From Streptomyces sp. NBC_00461 (GTDB lineage Bacteria; Actinomycetota; Actinomycetes; Streptomycetales; Streptomycetaceae), in contig NZ_CP107902.1 of assembly GCF_036013935.1 (NCBI RefSeq), forward strand, positions 4,559,001 through 4,623,000: 64,000 nucleotides of DNA, read 5' to 3'. The translations under genes and the position numbers were made by a program. The notes below the pieces were generated by a model. The model was not told where the DNA came from and ran no database searches. It was given only the letters and a program-made list of their open reading frames with translations. Shown in pieces: positions 25,830-34,340 of this stretch (positions within the stretch are counted from its first letter, which is position 1; each line of letters begins with the position of its first letter).

Positions 25830-26570
25830 GTGACAATCCCAGCGCGCAAGCCCGAACTGCTCGGCCAGACCGTCGTTGTCATCGGCGGTAGCGCCGGCAT
25901 CGGGCTGGAGACAGCCAGGCGTGCCCAGACCGAGGGTGCCGAGCTCGTCCTCGTCGGCCGCGATCCCGGCCGGCTGGAGCGCGCGGCCAAAGAGCTCGGC
26001 ACGCAGCGCACCGCGGCGTTCGACGCAACCGATCCCGCGGCCTTGGCGGGGTTCTTCCAGGATCTGCCGGCCCCGATCGACCACGTGATGGTGACGGCCG
26101 GCGGCCCGAGCTACGGGCCGCTGCTCGACATGAGCGCCGCACAGCTACGCGACGCGATCAGTGATCACGCAGTGCTGGAGCTCGAGGTCGCGCGCAACGC
26201 AGTCGGCCGGGTGAGGCCCGGAGGCAGCCTGGTGTTCATGGGCGGCACCGGCGCACGACGCGTCGCCCGAGGTCTCGGGGTTGCCTCCGCCGCCACCAAC
26301 GCGCTGCCTCCGTTCACCGCAGCCCTCGCACTCGAACTTGCACCGGTACGCGTCAACCTCATCGCGGCCGGCTTCGTCGACACTCCGCTCTCGGCCTCGC
26401 TGCTGGGCGACCGGATCGAGGAACGCCGCGCCGAGCTGCGCGCGACACTGCCGATCGGCCGCGTCGTCGGACCCGCGGACGTCGCGGCGCTGGCCGTCCA
26501 CCTCATGGTCAACACGGCATTGACCGGCGCGACTTACGACATCGACGGCGGCCAGCAGTTCGTCTCATGA
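25830..26570 (+). CDS. short-chain dehydrogenase/reductase
   Basis: An NAD(P)-dependent SDR of 246 aa. The cofactor motif is IGGSAGIG (variant of TGxxxGIG). VTAGGPSYGP corresponds to the NNAG region. The usual Tyr-x-x-x-Lys is not conserved: the equivalent stretch reads VASAATNAL, so the active-site Tyr/Lys is absent. DIDGGQQFV at the C-terminus is typical of classical SDRs. Either another residue serves, or the protein is a pseudo-enzyme or binding protein. I choose GTG 25830 because AAGGAG precedes it by 6 nt; GTG 25815 would place that SD inside the gene. Confidence 0.8.
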   Translation: MTIPARKPELLGQTVVVIGGSAGIGLETARRAQTEGAELVLVGRDPGRLERAAKELGTQRTAAFDATDPAALAGFFQDLPAPIDHVMVTAGGPSYGPLLDMSAAQLRDAISDHAVLELEVARNAVGRVRPGGSLVFMGGTGARRVARGLGVASAATNALPPFTAALALELAPVRVNLIAAGFVDTPLSASLLGDRIEERRAELRATLPIGRVVGPADVAALAVHLMVNTALTGATYDIDGGQQFVS

Positions 26571-26628
26571 GGTGAAGCCGCGTCCCGGGCAGCGGCTGAG
26601 GGACGCCCGGGACGCGATCCGCCAGGAG

Positions 26629-26672
26629 CGGAAGGGAAAGGAAAGGAAAGGAAGGGACGGGACGGGAATGGG
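26629..26672 (+). repeat. polypurine GGAAA repeat with G-quadruplex motif
   Basis: Several tandem GGAAA/GGGAC units. The end reads as four GGG tracts separated by 2, 2 and 3 nt (26654-26672), a textbook G4 pattern on the plus strand. It sits between the converging SDR and LAXTG genes where no ordinary terminator hairpin is seen. Confidence 0.6.
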
Positions 26673-26675
26673 CGG

Positions 26676-27917
26676 TCAGGAGGTCTCCGTACCCGCGCGG
26701 CGACGCCGTACGGCGAGGACCAGGAGGGCACCGAGCGTCGCGGCGGCGGCTGCGGCGCCGGCGATCAACGGGGTGCCGTCGGAGCCGGTGCTCGCCAGGT
26801 TGCCGGTCGCGGAGCTGTCGGCGGACCCGTATGTGGAGCCGCTCGTCGACGCACCGCTGGTCGAGGAGCCCGAGGTGCCGGTACCGCCCACGGTCTGCCC
26901 CTGCGGGTCGTTGCCGCCCGTGTCGGAGCCGCCGTCCCCGGAGCCACCGGTGCTGGAGCCGCCCGAGGTGCTGGGGCCGTCTTCGTTGTCGGTGGGGATG
27001 GCGATGTGGATCTGCGCCTTGTCGTTGGCGGGGTTCTTGTCGAAGGCCGGATGGATGTCGTAGACCGAGGTCGCCTTCACCTCGCTGGTGGTGGTCTTGG
27101 TGCCCTTCTTGATCTTCAGCATGAAGGTGAAGGTGGCCGTCTCACCGACGTCGAAGGTGTCGTCGGCGGGCCGGCAGACATAGCGGGGCCTGCCCGGCTG
27201 CCCCGCGGATCCGGCGGGCCCGTCGATCCCGAACGGCACGCACTCCTTGGGCACTTCGGTGGCGACGGTGCCTGCCGGGATGTTCACCATGAGCGCCGTC
27301 AGGTCGTCGCTCTCCTGGTTCTGGATCCAGCCGGGGCCGTCGTTGCGCAGACTCACGTTGATCGACTGACTGCCGCCGGCGAGGGCCTCGGTGTCGTCAC
27401 CGATGGCGACGAGGTCGGCCGTGCTGTCGGCGGTCAGGGTCTGACGCCGGTAGCTGTCGCCGAACCCCTCGCCCGGGGTCTCGCCGGTCTTTCCTGTGCC
27501 GTACTCGACGGCTTCCATCAGCGCCTGCGGCAGCGCCTTGAACCGTACGGGAGTCTCGATGGACGTGCCGGGTTCGATGACCTTGTCGAGTCGGCACAGA
27601 GCCTGCCTGACCTGGTTCTCGATGGTCGAGTAGGCGCAGCCCTCGACGGGTTCGGGAAAGTCGAGACCCCTCGTCAGCCGGATCCGGAAGCTGACGCCGT
27701 CGGCTGCCGCAGTGCCCTTGTTGGTGATGACGACGTTCTCGTCGTACACCTCACCGGGCTTCGGCGAGGAACTCGGCAGCTCCGAGATCACCAGGTCGGC
27801 CCCGGCCTCCTCGGCATACGCCGCGGGAGCCACGACCGCGGGCACGGCGGCGGCGATCGCGGCAGCGGCCACGACGGCGGCCGATGGGCGGATGTGCGAG
27901 CGCATGTGCTGGCGCAC
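26676..27917 (-). CDS. secreted cell-wall-anchored protein with LAXTG sorting signal
   Basis: 413 aa. A Sec signal (residues 1-36, cleavage near AYA-EE) is followed by DUF11-like beta domains, e.g. DLVISELPSSSPKPGEVYDEN and DLVAIGDDTEALAGGSQSI, then a Ser/Gly/Thr/Asp-rich spacer. The C-terminus is a full sorting signal: LASTGSDGTP, a hydrophobic helix and RRRRAG. LAxTG is the motif of class E sortases in Streptomyces. The protein should be displayed on the wall, but no sortase gene is in the window. Binding or adhesion is a guess. Confidence 0.85.
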   Translation of the reverse strand: MRQHMRSHIRPSAAVVAAAAIAAAVPAVVAPAAYAEEAGADLVISELPSSSPKPGEVYDENVVITNKGTAAADGVSFRIRLTRGLDFPEPVEGCAYSTIENQVRQALCRLDKVIEPGTSIETPVRFKALPQALMEAVEYGTGKTGETPGEGFGDSYRRQTLTADSTADLVAIGDDTEALAGGSQSINVSLRNDGPGWIQNQESDDLTALMVNIPAGTVATEVPKECVPFGIDGPAGSAGQPGRPRYVCRPADDTFDVGETATFTFMLKIKKGTKTTTSEVKATSVYDIHPAFDKNPANDKAQIHIAIPTDNEDGPSTSGGSSTGGSGDGGSDTGGNDPQGQTVGGTGTSGSSTSGASTSGSTYGSADSSATGNLASTGSDGTPLIAGAAAAAATLGALLVLAVRRRRAGTETS

Positions 27918-28085
27918 GGGGGATCTCCTCGTCGGAACAGTGAAGTCGGAACAGGAAGTACGGCGACCGGAATGTTCGTCATCCGGTCATGTACTGGACA
28001 CCCGAGGTGCGCGGAGGGTTGTGGCCGCGTTCCCGACTTCGCCGCGCCGTTGCTGCCGCCCGCAGTGGGCCAGGCCATGAAAACG

Positions 28086-28120
28086 CCCCCGCCCTGCACC
28101 GTAAGCGCAGGTCGGGGGCA
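28086..28120 (-). terminator. gpmA terminator
   Basis: GCCCCCGCCCTGC (28086-28098) pairs with GCAGGTCGGGGGC (28108-28120) with one mismatch, 12 bp beyond the gpmA stop. Confidence 0.75.
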
Positions 28121-28132
28121 TGATCGCAAAGG

Positions 28133-28894
28133 CTACTTCTTCTTGCCCTGGTTCTTGACCGCCTCGATCGCCGCTGCCGCTGCCTCCGGGTCGAGGTACT
28201 TGCCGCCCGGGGTGACCGGGTTGAAGTCGGCGTCCAGTTCGTAGTAGAGCGGGATGCCCGTCGGGATGTTCAGGCCGGCGATGTCGGCGTCCGAGATGCC
28301 GTCCAGGTGCTTGACCAGGGCGCGGAGGCTGTTGCCGTGGGCCGCGACGAGGACCGTGCGGCCCGTCAGGAGGTCGGGGACGATGCCGTCGTACCAGTAC
28401 GGGAGCATGCGGACGACGACGTCCTTCAGGCACTCCGTGCGGGGGCGGAGCTCCGGGGGGATCGTCGCGTAGCGCGGGTCGTCCGACTGGGAGAACTCCG
28501 TGCCGTCCTCAAGCGCCGGCGGCGGGGTGTCGTACGAGCGGCGCCACAGCATGAACTGCTCCTCGCCGAACTCCGCGAGGGTCTGCGCCTTGTCCTTGCC
28601 CTGGAGGGCGCCGTAGTGCCGCTCGTTCAGGCGCCAGGAGCGGTGGACCGGAATCCAGTGGCGGTCCGCGGATTCGAGGGCCAGCTGGGCCGTGCGGATC
28701 GCTCGCTTCTGGAGGGACGTGTGGACCACGTCGGGGAGCAGGCCGGCGTCCTTCAGCAGCTCACCGCCGCGGACCGCCTCCTTCTCGCCCTTCTCGTTCA
28801 GGTTGACGTCCACCCAGCCGGTGAACAGGTTCTTCGCGTTCCATTCGCTCTCGCCGTGGCGGAGGAGGATCAGCTTGTACGGTGCGTCGGCCAT
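28133..28894 (-). CDS. gpmA: 2,3-bisphosphoglycerate-dependent phosphoglycerate mutase
   Basis: 253 aa, the glycolytic enzyme that interconverts 3- and 2-phosphoglycerate. The RHG motif [11 protein letters not shown], containing the phosphorylated His, lies near residues 9-19. The second catalytic His is in [13 protein letters not shown], and [12 protein letters not shown] carries substrate-binding residues. Length matches the cofactor-dependent tetrameric enzyme of Streptomyces. ATG 28894 (MADAPYKL) is preferred over longer reading. It is divergent from the MFS gene, and a hairpin follows it. Confidence 0.95.
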   Translation of the reverse strand: MADAPYKLILLRHGESEWNAKNLFTGWVDVNLNEKGEKEAVRGGELLKDAGLLPDVVHTSLQKRAIRTAQLALESADRHWIPVHRSWRLNERHYGALQGKDKAQTLAEFGEEQFMLWRRSYDTPPPALEDGTEFSQSDDPRYATIPPELRPRTECLKDVVVRMLPYWYDGIVPDLLTGRTVLVAAHGNSLRALVKHLDGISDADIAGLNIPTGIPLYYELDADFNPVTPGGKYLDPEAAAAAIEAVKNQGKKK

Positions 28895-29082
28895 GGGACA
28901 GAGCGTAATCCACGCATTCACCCCCCAGGAGGGGCGCCCATCAGCCGGACAGTTGACGAGATCCGTTAATTGAGTGGCCCGGGGAGACAGACGCTTTGTA
29001 AGTTGTGCCTGCACAAGGCGCCGCTTACATGCGCGGCTTACGTGCGCCGCTTACGTGTGCTTCATCTTCGTGGGGGATCCCG

Positions 29083-30345
29083 ATGTCACTCGCCAGCCTG
29101 AGACGTGCCACTCGGGAAACCGTCTCGGGGCTCCCCCGCGCGTTCTGGTGGCTGTGGACCAGCACCCTCGTCAACCGGCTCGGGGCTTTCGTCGCCACCT
29201 TCATGGCGTTGTACCTGACCATCGACCGCGGGTACTCCGCCTCCTACGCCGGTCTCGTCGCCTCCCTGCACGGGCTCGGCTCGGTCGTCTCCTCGCTGGG
29301 TGCCGGCGTGATGACCGACCGGCTCGGCAGGCGGCCCACACTCCTGATCGCCCAGTCGTCCACCGCCGCCTCCGTCGCCCTCCTCGGCTTCATGCACGAC
29401 CCCGTCGCCATCGCCGCGGTCGCGTTCCTCGTGGGCATGGCGTCCAACGCCTCCCGGCCCGCCGTGCAGGCGATGATGGCCGACATCGTGCGGCCCGAGG
29501 ACCGGGTACGGGCCTTCTCCCTGAACTACTGGGCCATCAACCTCGGCTTCGCCGTCTCCTCCATGGCCGCCGGGTTCATCGCCGAGTTCAGCTATCTCGC
29601 CGGGTTTCTCATCGAGGCCGGTATGACGGCGGCGTGTGCGGTCGTCGTGTTCCTGAAGCTCCCCGAGTCCCGGCCCGCCGTCCCTGGCTTGAAGGGAGCC
29701 AAGGACGAGGTCGGGCTCGGCACCGTCGTACGCGACAAGCGCTACATGGCCGTCGTCGGCCTGTCCTTCCTCGTCGCCCTCGTCTTCCAGCAGGGCTCGG
29801 TCGGACTACCGGTCGCCATGGGCGAGGCCGGGTTCACTCCCGCCGACTACGGCATGGCCATCGCCGTCAACGGCGTCCTCATCGTGGCGCTGCAAATCCC
29901 CGTCACGCGGTTCATCGAGACCCGGGATCCCCGGCGCCTGCTCGTCGTCTCGTCCCTGCTCGCCGGGTACGGCTTCGGGCTCACCGCGTTCGCCGGATCG
30001 GTCGGCCTCTTCGCACTCACCGTCTGCGTGTGGACACTGGGCGAGATGGTCAACGCGCCCACGCAGACCGGACTGGTCGTCCGGCTCTCGCCCATGCACG
30101 GGCGCGGGCGCTACCAGGGCGTGTACACCCTGTCGTGGTCCCTCGCCGCGCTCATCGCTCCGCTGATGTCCGGCCTTGTCATCGACCGGTTCGGTGCGGA
30201 GTGGCTGTGGGGGTTGTGCGCCGTCGTCGGCACGGTGGCGGCCGTGGGGTACGAGGTGTTGATGCGGCGGCTTCCGGCGGCGGAGGAGCCGGCGGCGCGG
30301 GTTCCCGCCTCCGCCGATGCCGAGGCTGAGGTCGGTACGGCCTGA
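29083..30345 (+). CDS. MFS transporter (drug exporter-type)
   Basis: 420 aa with about 12 hydrophobic segments. The loop 2-3 signature GVMTDRLGRRPTLL is clear (G-x-x-x-D-R-x-G-R-R). Motifs of DHA1-like efflux proteins are present, so it probably exports a small molecule with a proton gradient; substrate unknown. The C-terminal tail is Ala/Glu-rich. ATG 29083 (MSLASLRR) is chosen with the upstream GGGGGA; earlier frames have poor starts. It ends just before a decayed gene. Confidence 0.85.
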   Translation: MSLASLRRATRETVSGLPRAFWWLWTSTLVNRLGAFVATFMALYLTIDRGYSASYAGLVASLHGLGSVVSSLGAGVMTDRLGRRPTLLIAQSSTAASVALLGFMHDPVAIAAVAFLVGMASNASRPAVQAMMADIVRPEDRVRAFSLNYWAINLGFAVSSMAAGFIAEFSYLAGFLIEAGMTAACAVVVFLKLPESRPAVPGLKGAKDEVGLGTVVRDKRYMAVVGLSFLVALVFQQGSVGLPVAMGEAGFTPADYGMAIAVNGVLIVALQIPVTRFIETRDPRRLLVVSSLLAGYGFGLTAFAGSVGLFALTVCVWTLGEMVNAPTQTGLVVRLSPMHGRGRYQGVYTLSWSLAALIAPLMSGLVIDRFGAEWLWGLCAVVGTVAAVGYEVLMRRLPAAEEPAARVPASADAEAEVGTA

Positions 30346-30364
30346 TACGTCGGCCGGATCCGGG

Positions 30365-30506
30365 TCAGCCCTCGGACGCGTACGTCACGAACTCCGCCCA
30401 CGGGTAGTGGCGGTCTCGATGCAGGAGTCGCCGTCGGGGCCGCTGCTGTAGCTGCTCTTGAACCACTCCCGCTCGGACCTTCACCGGCGGTGGACTTGCG
30501 GATCAT
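30365..30506 (-). pseudogene. DUF397 gene remnant (frameshift and internal deletion)
   Basis: DUF397 proteins are about 65 aa and occur next to Scr1-type HTH regulators in Streptomyces. Here the start MIRKSTAGEGP is readable from ATG 30506. A frame change then gives EWFKSSYSSGPDGDSCIETA. Next comes a jump, with loss of about 25 codons, to HYPWAEFVTYASEG and a stop at 30365. Three frames are needed to read the protein, so it cannot be made. ATG 30506 overlaps the stop of the upstream remnant (ATGA). Confidence 0.7.
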
Positions 30507-30704
30507 GTGTCTCCGTCAGAACGCCCGACGGCTGTGCCGTCCTCGAATTTCAGCAGCTCGATCCTGCCGCTCATGCCCGGGTGGGCCGCGCTGTTCATGC
30601 AGAGCGGCAGCCCGTCGGTCGGGATCGTCCAGTCGCCGACGGTGACGTCCTCGCCGTGGACAGGACTGATGACCGTCCTCGGCCCGTACAGAGCGAGGCC
30701 CTCG
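30503..30704 (-). pseudogene. C-terminal remnant of an unidentified gene upstream of DUF397
   Basis: An open minus-strand stretch of good codon usage with no start, ending in TGA at 30503 that overlaps the DUF397 ATG. It reads GLALYGPRTVISPVHGEDV, then VGDWTIPTDGLPLCMN and GMSGRIELLKFEDGTAV. I cannot name the family. The position is where a regulator or other partner of the DUF397 gene would be expected. It is cut at its 5' end by the DUF2000 gene. Confidence 0.5.
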
Positions 30705-31130
30705 TCAGGGATGCATCCGCGCCCCCTTGATCACCTTGTCCACCGCGTTCTTCGGGCCGTACACCGCCAAGCCCACCAGGTCCAGCTCGCCCGTGCCCAC
30801 GGCGCGTACCGCCGCCCGGTTGTCGTGGTCGTTGCCCGTGGTGAACAGGTCGGAGGTGAAGAGCGAGCGGGGCAGGGACCGGGAGAGGGTCTTGGTGTGC
30901 GCCGCCGTGAGGATCTCCTTCGTGCCCTCGAAGACCAGTACCGGCTGGCGGAACATCGGCAGGTACGGGACGCCGTCCGCATCCTCGTACGGGGCGCCGA
31001 TCACCTCGGGGACCGTCGAGCCCAGGCCGCTGACCAGGAACGCTGTCACGTTCAGGCGCTGCCAGGGCTCCAGGTCCTCCCGCAGCAGGACGGCGATCTT
31101 GGTGTCGAAGCGCATCGGTTCAGTGCTCAT
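30705..31130 (-). CDS. DUF2000 family protein
   Basis: 141 aa. It matches the DUF2000 pattern: MRFDTKIAVLLREDLEPWQR near the N-terminus, TAFLVSGLGS, LPMFRQPVLVFEG, and LDLVGLAVYGPKNAVDKV at the end. DUF2000 proteins have a PTH2-like fold and no established activity. ATG 31130 (MSTEPMRF). It is divergent from the AraC-type regulator gene (49 bp between starts). That arrangement is common for a regulator and its target, so it is the likely target. Confidence 0.8.
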   Translation of the reverse strand: MSTEPMRFDTKIAVLLREDLEPWQRLNVTAFLVSGLGSTVPEVIGAPYEDADGVPYLPMFRQPVLVFEGTKEILTAAHTKTLSRSLPRSLFTSDLFTTGNDHDNRAAVRAVGTGELDLVGLAVYGPKNAVDKVIKGARMHP

Positions 31131-31179
31131 GCACTGAGACTGCCGACCGTGGTCCAACCTGGTCTTGTACGTTTTTTGC

Positions 31180-31977
31180 ATGGCCCCGCAGCCGGAAGTG
31201 TCCGCCTGGCGCCCGCGTATCCCCGGTGTCGTCGAGGTCTTCCACGCGCACTTCACCGAGTACGCCTACCCGATGCACGTCCATGAGGCGTGGACGCTGC
31301 TCATCGTGGACGACGGGGCCGTGCGCTACGACCTCGACCGGCATGAGCACGGAACCCCGCACGACACGGTGTCCCTGCTCCCGCCGCACGTTCCGCACAA
31401 CGGCTCCCCCGCCACCCCGCACGGCTTCCGCAAGCGCGTCCTCTATCTCGACGGCACCCACATCTCCGACGAGCTGATCGGGGCCGCCGTCGATCAGCCT
31501 GATCTCCGTGATCCGGTGCTGCGGCAGCGCGTCGGGCAGCTGCACACCGCTCTCGCGCGCGCCGGGGACGAGTTGGAGGCCGAGAGCAGGCTGACGTTCA
31601 TCGGGGAGCGGCTGCGCGACCATCTGCGGCCCGCGGTCGCCACCCCTCCCAGGCCCGACCCCGCCCTGGCCCGCCGTCTGCGCGAACTTCTCGACGAGCA
31701 CGTCGTCGACGGGCTCAGTCTGGAGCAGGCCGCCGGGCTCGTGCACGCCCATCCCGCCCATCTGGTACGGGCGTTCAGCACCGCCTACGGCATCGCGCCG
31801 CACCAGTATCTGAACTCCCGCCGCGTCGACCGTGCCCGCCGGCTCCTCCTCGACGGACGGCCGCCGGGAGAGGTGGCGACGACGACGGGTTTCTTCGACC
31901 AGTCCCATCTGACGCGCCACTTCCGGAAGTTGGTGGGCGTCACGCCGGGACGGTATGCAAAGACGGTGCGCGGCTGA
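31180..31977 (+). CDS. AraC family transcriptional regulator
   Basis: 265 aa. An N-terminal cupin-like sensor (residues 10-100; YPMHVHEAWTLLIVDDGAVR with paired His) is followed by a C-terminal double HTH. The second recognition region GFFDQSHLTRHFRKLVGVTPGRY is a clear AraC signature. The effector is unknown. ATG 31180 (MAPQPEV) is chosen. The regulator is divergent from the DUF2000 gene and probably controls it and itself from the 49-bp space. Confidence 0.88.
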   Translation: MAPQPEVSAWRPRIPGVVEVFHAHFTEYAYPMHVHEAWTLLIVDDGAVRYDLDRHEHGTPHDTVSLLPPHVPHNGSPATPHGFRKRVLYLDGTHISDELIGAAVDQPDLRDPVLRQRVGQLHTALARAGDELEAESRLTFIGERLRDHLRPAVATPPRPDPALARRLRELLDEHVVDGLSLEQAAGLVHAHPAHLVRAFSTAYGIAPHQYLNSRRVDRARRLLLDGRPPGEVATTTGFFDQSHLTRHFRKLVGVTPGRYAKTVRG

Positions 31978-32013
31978 GCACCGTATTCAAAGAGGGTGAC
32001 TGAGCCGACGGGG

Positions 32014-33708
32014 TCACAGCCTCCGTTGCGCGTCGTACAGGTTGCTGGGGCGGATCGTGTTCGTCGTCGGGTACAGCTCCAGGCGTGTGTGCAGGTCGCC
32101 GGGGAAGTCCGGTACGTCGATCTGGTCGAACTCCGTGACCTCGTCGACGCCGACCGTCGCGGAGTACGGAGCCAGGCCGTCGAGCTTCACCAGGCCCGCC
32201 CTGCCGTTCGTCACGCGGATGTTCCAGTGGGCGAAACGGGCGCCGAAGAGCGGGCCCGCGCTCGCGTCGCCGCCGTGGCGGCCGTTGTTGTCGACGGTGA
32301 TGTCGGTCCGGACGTTGGCGAAGGGCAGGCCGCGGTGGGAGTCGAAGGTGCCCATCCGCATGTCGCCGCGCGACCAGACGTTGTACGACGACAGTCCCTC
32401 GACGTTGATGCCGTGGAGCTGGGTGTCCGCGGGGGCCGGGACCGTGCGCTGCTCGATCGTGAAGTCCTCGATGAGGTTGTCGTGCGAGCCCTCGCGGCAG
32501 AAGTAGGGGTGGTGCTCGCCGCGGCCGCCGACCCGGGTGCGGCGCAGGGTGCAGGAGGACGCGGCGACCAGCCCGAAGCCGTTGTCCACGTCGCGGACCG
32601 TGACGTCGTCCACCCAGCAGTCGTACGCACACTGGAGCACGACCCCGTTGTAGCCCTTGTCGAGAAGGTGCGGGGACTGCGGTGTCGGAATCATCCGGAG
32701 GGTGAGGCCCTCCACGGCGGATCCCGTCAACTCCCGGATGTGAGTGGTGAATTGGGGGGACCATTCGGGGCGCAGGTCCAGGGGGAGCGGGCGCTGAAGT
32801 GTGACGGTGCAGCCGCGGACGCGAGCGATGCGTACGGGCCACTCGTAGGGGACGTACGAGAGGAGTTTGGTCTTGTCCTCCCAGTAGTACGCCGCCGGGC
32901 CGGGGCCGCCACCCGCCATGTGCTGGAGGAGCGTGTGGGCCGGGTCGTCGGAGAGGCGGAGGAGGACCAGGGTGCCCGGGCGCAGAGGGGCGGGGTTCGC
33001 GACCCTCACCGTCCATGAGCCCTGGCGTGCCGGCTCGACGGCCGTCAGGGTCTGCCACTCGTCCCTCCTGTTGCCGGTCCAGCCTTCGAAGGGCCATGCC
33101 TGTGCCCTGATGGCGGCGACGAGCGAGTCCCAACGGGCCTTCGGGGCAAGCCAGATGAGGCCGCCGGCCCAGGACCAGGACGACTTGGTGCCGCCGTAGC
33201 GGGAGCCGTAGACGCCGATCAGTTCGGTGAGATTCTTCGTGGCGTAGAGCGTGGTGCGGCTGCTTCCGGCTCCGCGCAGCACGACGTTGTCGTGGCCGAT
33301 GCGGATGACGTCGTCGATGCGGAACGTGCCCGGCGGGACGGTGACCGTGCCACCGCCGGCCCTTCCGGCGGCGGCGATGGCACGGTTGATCGCGGGGGCG
33401 GAGTCGGTCCTGCCGTCCGGCACGGCTCCGTAGTCGCGTACGTCGACCTCGGCGGCACCGGGGGACACGGCGGCCGAGGCGGGGCGGCGGGGGAAGTGCG
33501 CCGCCCCGCCCCGGTAGCCGGCCCGGCCGACGTACGGGATCTGCGGGTGGGTGAAGGGGGTGCGGGTGAACTCCCGCCAGAGGGTGGGGACTTGACCGCC
33601 GGGTGAGGGGGCGGCGAGGGCGGGTGTCCCGGTCGCGGCGGCGGCCGCCACGGCTGTGGCACCGGTCAGGAGACTCCGTCTGGTCATGCCGTGGTGCGCG
33701 TTGCCCAT
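32014..33708 (-). CDS. Tat-exported right-handed beta-helix protein (pectate lyase-like/GH28-like)
   Basis: 564 aa. A twin-arginine signal is present: MTRRSLLTGATAVAAAAATG, cleaved near ALA-AP. VDVRDYGAVPDGRTDSAPAIN (about residues 87-107) is the hallmark start of the Pectate_lyase_3/polygalacturonase-type beta-helix, followed by GGTVTVPPGTF and DNVVLRGAG. A later beta-rich part may hold the substrate cleft. It likely cleaves or binds an extracellular polysaccharide; the sugar is unknown. ATG 33708 is chosen for GGAAGGA 9 nt upstream. It is a monocistronic gene facing the AraC gene. Confidence 0.82.
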   Translation of the reverse strand: MGNAHHGMTRRSLLTGATAVAAAAATGTPALAAPSPGGQVPTLWREFTRTPFTHPQIPYVGRAGYRGGAAHFPRRPASAAVSPGAAEVDVRDYGAVPDGRTDSAPAINRAIAAAGRAGGGTVTVPPGTFRIDDVIRIGHDNVVLRGAGSSRTTLYATKNLTELIGVYGSRYGGTKSSWSWAGGLIWLAPKARWDSLVAAIRAQAWPFEGWTGNRRDEWQTLTAVEPARQGSWTVRVANPAPLRPGTLVLLRLSDDPAHTLLQHMAGGGPGPAAYYWEDKTKLLSYVPYEWPVRIARVRGCTVTLQRPLPLDLRPEWSPQFTTHIRELTGSAVEGLTLRMIPTPQSPHLLDKGYNGVVLQCAYDCWVDDVTVRDVDNGFGLVAASSCTLRRTRVGGRGEHHPYFCREGSHDNLIEDFTIEQRTVPAPADTQLHGINVEGLSSYNVWSRGDMRMGTFDSHRGLPFANVRTDITVDNNGRHGGDASAGPLFGARFAHWNIRVTNGRAGLVKLDGLAPYSATVGVDEVTEFDQIDVPDFPGDLHTRLELYPTTNTIRPSNLYDAQRRL

Positions 33709-33839
33709 GTCCGTACGTCCTTCCATGCGACTCTTCATGGATGTGAACGACGTTCAGATCTGCGTCGGGCGTGAGCATGCCACGGCACCCCCTGGGCGCG
33801 GAAGGGGTTATGCAGGGTTGTGCAGGGGTTGCGCGGGGG

Positions 33840-34340
33840 TTAGTCAGCTGGGCGTTGGGTCAGATGTGTGAACGCGTCCAGGTTTCGCGTCGACTCGCCG
33901 CGTGCCACCCGCCACCCGTACTCCTTGCGGATCGCGGACGCGAAACCCAGTTCCAGGAGGGTGTTGAAGCTGCCGTCCGCCGCCTCCAGGACCTGGCCGA
34001 GGAGGCGGTCGATCTCGTCGGGGGTGACGGCGGGGAGGGGGAGCTTTCCGGTGAGGTAGACGTCGCCGAGCCGGTCGACCGCGTAACTCACGCCGTACAG
34101 CTTGAGGTTGCGCTCCAGGAGCCAGCGGTGGACCCCGGGCTCGTTCTCGTCGGGGTGGCGGATCACGAAGGCGTTGAGCGAGAGGGAGTGGCGGCCGACG
34201 AGGAGGGAGACGGTCGTCTTCAGCTTGCGGGTGCCGGGGAGCTGCACGACGTAGTTGCCGCGAGCGGGGCTCTCCCATTCGAGCTCGGCGTCCTTCAGGA
34301 CGCCCTCGATGATCTGGGCCGCCTTCTCTGCATCAGCCAT
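33840..34340 (-). CDS. YbjN domain protein
   Basis: 166 aa. A YbjN/T3SS-chaperone-like fold: [20 protein letters not shown] at the N-terminus, then [21 protein letters not shown] and [21 protein letters not shown]. YbjN proteins are regulators or chaperones without catalytic motifs. The start codon at 34340 lies inside the end of mshA (8-bp overlap), so both are in one transcript and probably translationally coupled. This adjacency to mshA is seen in many Streptomyces and suggests a link to mycothiol biology that is not established. Confidence 0.82.
   Translation of the reverse strand: MADAEKAAQIIEGVLKDAELEWESPARGNYVVQLPGTRKLKTTVSLLVGRHSLSLNAFVIRHPDENEPGVHRWLLERNLKLYGVSYAVDRLGDVYLTGKLPLPAVTPDEIDRLLGQVLEAADGSFNTLLELGFASAIRKEYGWRVARGESTRNLDAFTHLTQRPAD

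Noticed and set aside
31940..33778. 612-codon minus-strand frame
   Set aside because: Shifted shadow of the beta-helix protein; Arg/His/Pro-rich without structure.
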